A stretch of 64,000 bases of DNA from Linnemannia schmuckeri (taxonomy: Eukaryota > Mortierellomycota > Mortierellomycetes > Mortierellales > Mortierellaceae). Positions 58,274-64,000 of this stretch are shown in pieces. The notes under the pieces were generated by a model that saw nothing but the letters and a program-made list of their open reading frames with translations, had not been told where the DNA came from and made no database searches. Each line of letters begins with the position of its first letter. The first letter of the stretch is position 1. Location: the NCBI GenBank assembly GCA_029449235.1, contig JANATG010000002.1, positions 558,001-622,000 of the forward strand. The letters run 5' to 3'. Both the position numbers and the translations under genes were made by a program.

Positions 58274-59453
58274 ATGCCACCTGTCAGAAGGAGGAAGAAC
58301 AAAAAAATCGACGACTCTACAAGGGAACGGATCATTGAACTGGTCATTTACCAGGGCAAAACCATGGCATTGGTTGCTAGCACCCTCAACATCCCCGCGT
58401 CTACTGTCAGTAGCATTGTCAACACCTTCATTCAAACCAACCGCATAGTCAAGCTGCCCAGAGGTGGTAACCGTATCAGCAGGATCCAACAACCGCATCT
58501 TGACTGGCTTACCGAGAACATGGATGAGTTTGCCGGTCGCCCTGTTGAGTGGCTCACTGACCACCTAAATGAGCACTTTCAGATCCAGCCTCCCCTTTCA
58601 AGACGTACCGTGAACAGGGCCATCAACAAGCTCTCTACCTATACACTCAAGCTGACGAGGGTCGAGGCAGAAAGGTATAGCGATCCTGAGCGTATTGAGG
58701 CCCGACAACAATGGGCTGAGGTTGTCCTTCAAGGCCCTGGCAATATGAATCACTTCGTCTACATTGACGAGGCTGGCTTCAATTTGCACATCATCCGCAA
58801 GTATGGCCGCGCTCCCCGAGGCAGGCGTGCCATCCAGAGTGTCTCCTACAATCGTACATGTCCTTGGTCATGGCGGTTGATAGTACGGGCATCCTAGCGC
58901 ATCACTTCAAGCGCGGCGCCTTCAGCCAAGAGACCTTTACCGAATTTTTGGTGGGTCAACTTTTTCCCCATCTCGAGGACAGGCACCATACTTTCTCATG
59001 GACAACGCCAAGTTCCACAAGACCCAGAGAGTTAGAGACGCTGTTGCTGCCAGTGGTCACACCCTTCTCTACCTCCCTCCATACAGCCCACATCTCAATG
59101 CTGCAGAGTCCGCCTTCAGTAGTGTCAAGACCCATGTCCGTCAGGAGATTGTCCAAGCCGAGACCCTTCAAGGTCATGTTGAAAGAGACCTAGAACGAAT
59201 TGATGCTGCAATGGCGAGAGGTTGGATACGCGAAGTTGGGCGAAATTACCAGCTCTCACTGGGAGGAGCTCCACTTGGCCGTCTCTATGATGCCCATCAA
59301 GGCCTACCCGAGGGCTATCAAGACCCATATGTTGACGGTTGGGAGGATGAACCAGAGCATGACGAAGACAGGGAGGAAGAAAATTATGTGGACGAGGACG
59401 AGGAGGAGAGAGATGATGATAAGGAGGAGAAGGAGGAGGGGGAGAGAATATAG
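58274..59453 (+). pseudogene. Tc1/mariner-like DD34E transposase with two frameshifts
   Basis: Starting MPPVRRRKNKKIDDSTRERI, the N-terminus has a helix-turn-helix (LVASTLNIPASTVSSIVNTF) and a second one near PPLSRRTVNRAINKL. The DDE core shows the first Asp in FVYIDEAGFNLH, the second Asp in MDNAKFH (58998) and Glu in YSPHLNAAESAFS, with 34 residues between the last two, typical of Tc1/mariner. The frame changes near 58857 (just before ATGTCCTTGGTC) and near 58997 (between CACCATACTTT and CTCATGGAC). Each fits loss of one base, so no full enzyme is made. An acidic tail (DEDREEENYVDEDEEERDDD) follows the catalytic part. The catalytic residues themselves are intact. An upstream in-frame ATG at 58187 is also possible. 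Confidence 0.88.
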
Positions 59454-59580
59454 ACATGGAGAGGGGAGAGGATATGGATGTAGAGGAGGAGGAAGAGGAG
59501 GAAGATAAGGAGGACGAGGAGGAAGATAAGGAGGACGAGGAGGAAGATAAGGAGGAAGAGGAGGAAGAGAAGGAGGGAGC
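59395..59580. repeat. GAGGAA/GAGGAC purine microsatellite
   Basis: Nearly pure G/A sequence with imperfect GAGGAAGATAAGGAGGAC units, 18-24 nt, at least three copies between 59490 and 59560. Confidence 0.8.
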
Positions 59581-59689
59581 GATGAAGTTCGCTCGCATGC
59601 TCGTAGGTACTCACCCCTTCGCACCCGATCGGGAGGAGCGCGAAATTGAAATGCAGAAGGCAGCGATGTTGAAGTCAATGTATAAATGA
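59456..59689 (+). other. Acidic GAG/GAA-repeat ORF, possible shifted end of the transposase
   Basis: A 77-codon frame (MERGEDMDVEEEEEEEDKED onward) of glutamate repeats ends in a non-repetitive piece, FARMLVGTHPFAPDREEREI, then MQKAAMLKSMYK. The non-repetitive end looks like a genuine protein terminus. Expansion or contraction in the purine repeat before it may have shifted the frame away from the transposase. Confidence 0.4.
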
Positions 59690-59744
59690 ATATGTTTTAG
59701 TGTAGAACAGAATTCAAGCGTGTTCAGCAATTAAAAATCAGCGC

Positions 59745-61600
59745 AATTTTCAAGAAGGGTACAACGATTTCAAATTGCCAAAGGGATAAATCATGATACT
59801 GTGACACTGCTCCAGGCAGAACATCTGTATGAAATGGGTGATGTCGATCTTGTCGTTCGCATAGCAAATGAGATGTATTTTGTCCTTGAAAGTAAAGCAT
59901 TCTTTTATTTGGTCCTGCAAAGAAACAGCTACCGAGTATTTTTGGATCTACCTGCGGTAAGAGTATGATCCACGCTATGCGGACAGAGGACCCTTGATCC
60001 CCCAACGTCTCTGGTGTTGTTCTTGTCCTTAACTTTTATGCCTCTGTCTCTTCATCTCTTTTACGCTTTTGATCTCTCGGTAGCCCGCCTATTTTTTTTA
60101 CTCTTAATTTTTTCATTCTTATCACTCGGATGTTGTCTCTCTATACTATAGGGAGAACCGGTGGAAAAGGAAGATGGGAGAGTAACTCGTGCTTCAATTT
60201 ACCAGTCTGAATACCCTCTTCCTTTCTGTCTTACTGCCACTCAAAAAGAACAGCATTCATCTAATTGTAACAAGACGAGGGGTGGTTGCCTTGGAAGAGA
60301 GAGGAAAAGAGATGAGTGAACGAAAGAACGAGGGGACGTTTGTGTAGAGTTTGTGTTTCTTAATAAAAGTATGGGTTATGAACTGAAGCCTTAGACTACG
60401 AGTATTTATATTATATATGTTTGTGGTAACCAGACTGGGACTCTGGTTCGTATAGGCAGTTTGAAAGATTGCTTTGCTTAGTCAGCCAAAGAAGGATCTA
60501 GAAAGTGGAGCACGATACTACATCGCCAGGGATCCATACTTTAAAAAAAAAAAAAAAAAAAGAAACCCTGTGGCAGATGCGGCTATCGACTTCAGGGGCA
60601 GACCAGAGATCTACTTTACGATAAGCGTTTTTTTAGTGAATCGTTTAATACACGAACTTTATTCGAGTGGCCACATCGTCCCTCAATCTCCGACATGTGT
60701 GAAGCTCTCGTCGGCAAGGTGAAATCGACGCCACCAAATTTACATGCAGAGGATGTACGAAAAAATAAATATTTTCTTGCATTGATTTTTCGCTTGTCTT
60801 AATGGCGCATCTTGCCATCATGGCATTGTGGTGAAGTACGTCCTACAAGATATAAAATGCTGCAAATCAGCATAATTGTGGAAAAAGCAAACAGTGTTGT
60901 GTTTGCACCCCAAAAAAACGGGACAGAGGTAAACGGTGGCCATACGAGAGTGGCAGAACACACGCTATCTACGTTCTGGGATAGAGGTTCATGTCTTCAG
61001 CGAAGAACAAATTAGTGCAGATGCCAGTGCTGGCACTACAAGAAGAAGAAAAAGAATAGGTAAAGTACTGTTGACCAAAAAGTACAAACAAACAACAGAA
61101 TAACCGGGGTTCCAACTTTACGAGTAAAGTGCGGAGAAGGCTCAAACACCATCAAATGTGAAATCGATTTTTTGTAGGAAGTGTCGAGTGGTTTGTCAAC
61201 AGACAATGACGGCGTGGTGTTGGCGCTGGCTTTTTCCAACCTGAAAGAAGCATACACTTGTGTGCGCATGTGGCAGGTGTGGATAAAAATCATAGTGAAA
61301 GAATAAATTTGATTTGAACCACCCTTTCATGCGTCATGGTGGACACTCCTTACTCTTCTCCCTAGAACTCCCTTGCTTTGTCTTTTCCATACAAAGAGTC
61401 CTGTCATTATTCCACTCTTACTTTCTTCCCTCTCATTCATTCACGCCTCTCCCTTTCTTCTACTTCTCACCCTCTTATTCACTTCCTCCATTTTTTTCAT
61501 TCACAATCACACTCATCGCTCTCGCTGCATCCTCCCTCGCTCTCTCTTTCCTCATTCACATACACACCGCCTTTCTCCTTCATTCACTCACCCTTCAGCA
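59745..61600. other. Intergenic; promoter of the F-box gene at the right end
   Basis: 1.9 kb without a supported gene. An A19 run lies at 60543-60561. The last 250 nt are C/T-rich (61340-61600), like other promoters here. The open frame reaching back to 61373 is only composition: the F-box protein starts at 61601. Confidence 0.5.
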
Positions 61601-63997
61601 ATGGATTCTCTCTCCTGTCTGCCTGCCGAGGTCCTACACCTCATACTCCAAGAACTCGCTTGCGACAACAAAGTAGGCTCTCTGTCTGCTCTCCTCCAAA
61701 CGAGCAAATACCTCGCCTCTGCTACACTGCCCGTCCTTTTCAATAACCCCTTTCGACGTAGTTTTCATGGGGCTATGATGACTACGAAGCACAGAGCACG
61801 ACATTCGTATCATTTGCTCGTCCGAATGCTACTCTCTCAGCTTCCTCTTGCCTCCCTCTCACCAGTCATGTTGCATGCCCTTGAAGTCAACACCACTCCC
61901 GTAAAGTCCGCCAGAGTACCTTCATCATTCGACTACTTTGCTCACATCCGCCACCTCAATCTCCAACCAGAGGCCATTAAATCGGATCTCTTTTGGTCAG
62001 AGAGGAATCCTCCACCAGAGGCATCTGTGTGTATACAGGGACCAGAGTTCTCGCAAATGTACAGGACGTACCGCCTTTTGCAAAACCACACTTGGCGCTT
62101 CGATTTCACTTGTGAGCTTATTCAAATGTACAATCGAGTCGTTCTCTATAGCGAGGTGAACTGGTCTCTTTGTGCTTCAGTTCTTGAGAGGCTCCAGTCG
62201 ATCTCCATCTCTGTTTTTGCTCTCGAGCGTTACTACAGTAATATGAATTGTCTTGGCAGTCTAGTGCATGTAGAATTCATCATGAACGAAGTTATTGATA
62301 ACAACTGGGACGATTTCGGCAGTGTGTCAGAGGAACTCGAGACCTTGTCGAAAGAACGGAAGGCGGAGATATTGCCAGCTATGGTTCGATTTGTCAGGAA
62401 CCACACCCAGCGATTCCCAGGCCGTCTCAGGACTGTGTCATATTCCAACGGTGGGCTGTGGTACAATCTTGAACAGAACTGGCCCGAGGAAGTAAAGCTG
62501 GAGATCCTTCGTTTGTTGCCACCCCTCAAGAGACCTACGTCCCTATACAGAGACAACGCCCAGCATGTCACTCTTCACCTTGACTCAACGGATCTCAATC
62601 ACATTCAAGAAATCGCATGCACTCGATCATTTTCGTCAGGGACGTGGTTTGCCGCATTCAGAGACAATGTACATCTCCTTCAGCGTTGCCGGGCGCTGAA
62701 AAGTCTTGAGATGGACACGCTCGGACCAGGGACGTTCAAATGGGCTGTTCAGGAGAAGAAGAGCATTTCGAGCAGGCAAGGGGTCTCGCGGCTGGATAGA
62801 AGTCGAGCAGCGTATCTGTATCTGGAGCATGGGTTGGTGCCACTAGAGAAGGTTCACCTTCAGGAGGGCGCAGGAGAGCCCCTGACGGACGAATTGGATG
62901 ACATTGCCTTTGCGTTCAGTCAAACGCTCAAAAGCATTAAATTCTCATCCTTGAACCTGCGATCGCTCTCCTCGCGATCGATTCATCTTGGACGAGGATG
63001 GATGGAGCTTCCTGTCTTACAGCATCTTTCATTCTACACCAGACGACTAATGCTGGACCAGCATTTTTTCAAACGCTGCCCCAATCTTAAGTCTACGCGT
63101 CTGTATGATGGCAGTGATCCAGACTACTACCAGGATGTCACGACGTGTCTCCCAGCGCGCCTCCCCAACCTCGAGACATTGTGTTTGATCGGATGGTGTG
63201 CTTTTCAATTCCACCCCATGACTTTGCATTCAACACCAAGGCTCAAAGAACTGTCAATGGGGCCGAGAAGAAAGGGAGATTTGAACTATTTTATCCTATC
63301 AACGGACGCACCGCACGAACCGTTTTATTTTCAGGACGAATCCACGGGGACCATCGTGTCAACTCAAGCCAGAGTAGCCGAGATTGTGAGGGCCCTTTGG
63401 ACTTGGGACTGGCATCTACCCAACCTGAACCACCTTTCCTTGACAGGCGAGTTTGCCTACCAGTTTCAATTCCGAATGCTTCGTGGATGCCCTACATTGG
63501 AAAAGTTGGACTTGAACAATAAGACATTTGACGGTCGACTTGACCGGATTCTTTCAGACATTGACCTATTTTCGCTTCGCGGTACCGTCTCTGCCGACGA
63601 CCCTGCAAAAGGAGCTCCACCACGCCATGCTATTATTGCGCCCGCTCTTCAGCATCTGCGCTTGATGGGATCATGGACGATTGACGATTCTCTCCTAGCC
63701 CAGTTCTTGACTGTCATGACTCCAAACCTCGACTGCCTGGATGCATTTGGACTACGCGGATTCACACTCAAGGGACTAGCGAATGTAGTCAAGACACAGC
63801 CTAACACGATCAAGAAGGTGTATTTCCGTCGTCCCGACCCGTCTTCCAAGGACAGTGTTCTTGACGCAGGATTTTTATATCATCTCAATGTGAGTTCCAT
63901 GAAGAGGAAGGAAGAGGCTAGGCTTGTGAGAGTTTACTTTGAAGAAGCGACATATTTTGTCATGAAGGATCCTGCTGTTGATGCTGGTTTAGAATAA
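61601..63997 (+). CDS. F-box and leucine-rich-repeat-like protein
   Basis: A single exon of 798 residues from the ATG at 61601 to the TAA at 63995-63997. I chose this start over the in-frame CTG/ATG positions upstream because the F-box begins right after it: SLSCLPAEVLHLILQELACD, then LSALLQTSKYLASATLPVLF. The rest has irregular leucine-rich segments, such as FAHIRHLNLQPEAI, RALKSLEMDTLG, LPVLQHLSFYTRRL, CPNLKSTRLYDG, LPNLETLCLIGW, HLPNLNHLSLTGEF and CPTLEKLDLNNKTF. The F-box would bind Skp1, and the LRR part would choose substrates for an SCF ubiquitin ligase. Large families of intronless F-box/LRR genes are common in early-diverging fungi. No substrate can be named. The stop codon lies three bases from the window end. 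Confidence 0.85.
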   Translation: MDSLSCLPAEVLHLILQELACDNKVGSLSALLQTSKYLASATLPVLFNNPFRRSFHGAMMTTKHRARHSYHLLVRMLLSQLPLASLSPVMLHALEVNTTPVKSARVPSSFDYFAHIRHLNLQPEAIKSDLFWSERNPPPEASVCIQGPEFSQMYRTYRLLQNHTWRFDFTCELIQMYNRVVLYSEVNWSLCASVLERLQSISISVFALERYYSNMNCLGSLVHVEFIMNEVIDNNWDDFGSVSEELETLSKERKAEILPAMVRFVRNHTQRFPGRLRTVSYSNGGLWYNLEQNWPEEVKLEILRLLPPLKRPTSLYRDNAQHVTLHLDSTDLNHIQEIACTRSFSSGTWFAAFRDNVHLLQRCRALKSLEMDTLGPGTFKWAVQEKKSISSRQGVSRLDRSRAAYLYLEHGLVPLEKVHLQEGAGEPLTDELDDIAFAFSQTLKSIKFSSLNLRSLSSRSIHLGRGWMELPVLQHLSFYTRRLMLDQHFFKRCPNLKSTRLYDGSDPDYYQDVTTCLPARLPNLETLCLIGWCAFQFHPMTLHSTPRLKELSMGPRRKGDLNYFILSTDAPHEPFYFQDESTGTIVSTQARVAEIVRALWTWDWHLPNLNHLSLTGEFAYQFQFRMLRGCPTLEKLDLNNKTFDGRLDRILSDIDLFSLRGTVSADDPAKGAPPRHAIIAPALQHLRLMGSWTIDDSLLAQFLTVMTPNLDCLDAFGLRGFTLKGLANVVKTQPNTIKKVYFRRPDPSSKDSVLDAGFLYHLNVSSMKRKEEARLVRVYFEEATYFVMKDPAVDAGLE

Positions 63998-64000
63998 AAA

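Larger units (their letters stand above)
58109..59744 (+). mobile_element. Tc1/mariner-type DNA transposon (inactive copy)
   Basis: Limits are approximate. GCATTGATTTTCATTT (58109-58124) and the reverse complement of 59729-59744 (GCGCTGATTTTTAATT) match at about 12 of 16 positions and may be eroded inner parts of terminal inverted repeats. No longer TIR and no clear TA target duplication were found by eye. The body is a single transposase gene with a purine-rich 3' end. Confidence 0.55.

Noticed and set aside
61373..61600. N-terminal extension of the F-box protein by 76 codons
   Set aside because: The extension translates a C/T-rich promoter (Ser/Leu/His/Pro). The F-box starts immediately after the ATG at 61601.
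1..64000. tRNA, rRNA genes and CRISPR arrays
   Set aside because: No cloverleaf with a matching T-arm, no rRNA segment and no spaced direct repeats were recognised by eye. A tRNAscan-SE run would settle the tRNA point.

Overview
The window is eukaryotic nuclear DNA from a filamentous fungus. Genes carry many short GT-AG introns, proteins are fungal in type, and long pyrimidine-rich or homopolymer tracts lie in front of genes. The mix of a Sel1-repeat protein with a DILYVD...VLWEDI N-terminal region, a long intronless F-box/LRR protein, and a UHRF1-like SRA protein suggests an early-diverging lineage. Mortierellomycotina is my best guess; this is inference, since no rRNA or barcode is present.

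Layout. 1-842: C-terminal exons of an unrecognised gene cut by the window edge. 5.2-8.0 kb: a mucin-like single-pass membrane protein with two repeat blocks. 8.46-9.77 kb: ribosomal protein eL39 split into tiny exons. 10.8-13.2 kb: an FHA-domain protein with a C-terminal membrane anchor. 14.0-15.55 kb (minus): GAR1 of the H/ACA snoRNP. 15.96-17.87 kb (minus): a ubiquitin-like + SRA protein, a probable 5-methylcytosine reader. 18.5-22.5 kb: proteasome subunit RPN2, divergent from the SRA gene. 22.5-38.3 kb: a gene-poor 16 kb with decayed coding fragments (24.1-25.9 and 30.4-30.9 kb), homopolymers, and a perfect 229-bp inverted repeat around a 46-bp loop (29214-29717). 38.3-43.9 kb: a membrane-bound hybrid histidine kinase. 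44.8-46.7 kb (minus): an unrecognised acidic, low-complexity protein. 47.3-49.3 kb: proteasome ATPase RPT6. 50.8-51.9 kb: an unrecognised pseudogene. 52.1-55.2 kb (minus): two Sel1-repeat proteins, one short. 56.9-57.4 kb: a broken secreted-protein ORF. 58.3-59.7 kb: a Tc1/mariner-type DD34E transposase with two frameshifts. 61.6-64.0 kb: an F-box/LRR protein.

How genes relate. RPN2 and RPT6 are both parts of the 19S regulatory particle but are not adjacent. eL39 and GAR1 both serve ribosome production. The F-box protein would feed substrates to an SCF ligase and so, indirectly, to the proteasome. Otherwise neighbours are independently transcribed single genes, as is usual in fungi. Strongest points for follow-up: the long perfect hairpin, the reduced UBL-SRA architecture, and the unusual receiver region of the histidine kinase. 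No tRNA, rRNA or CRISPR array was found by eye. Exon boundaries were placed by hand from frame continuity and GT-AG rules and have not been tested against transcripts.
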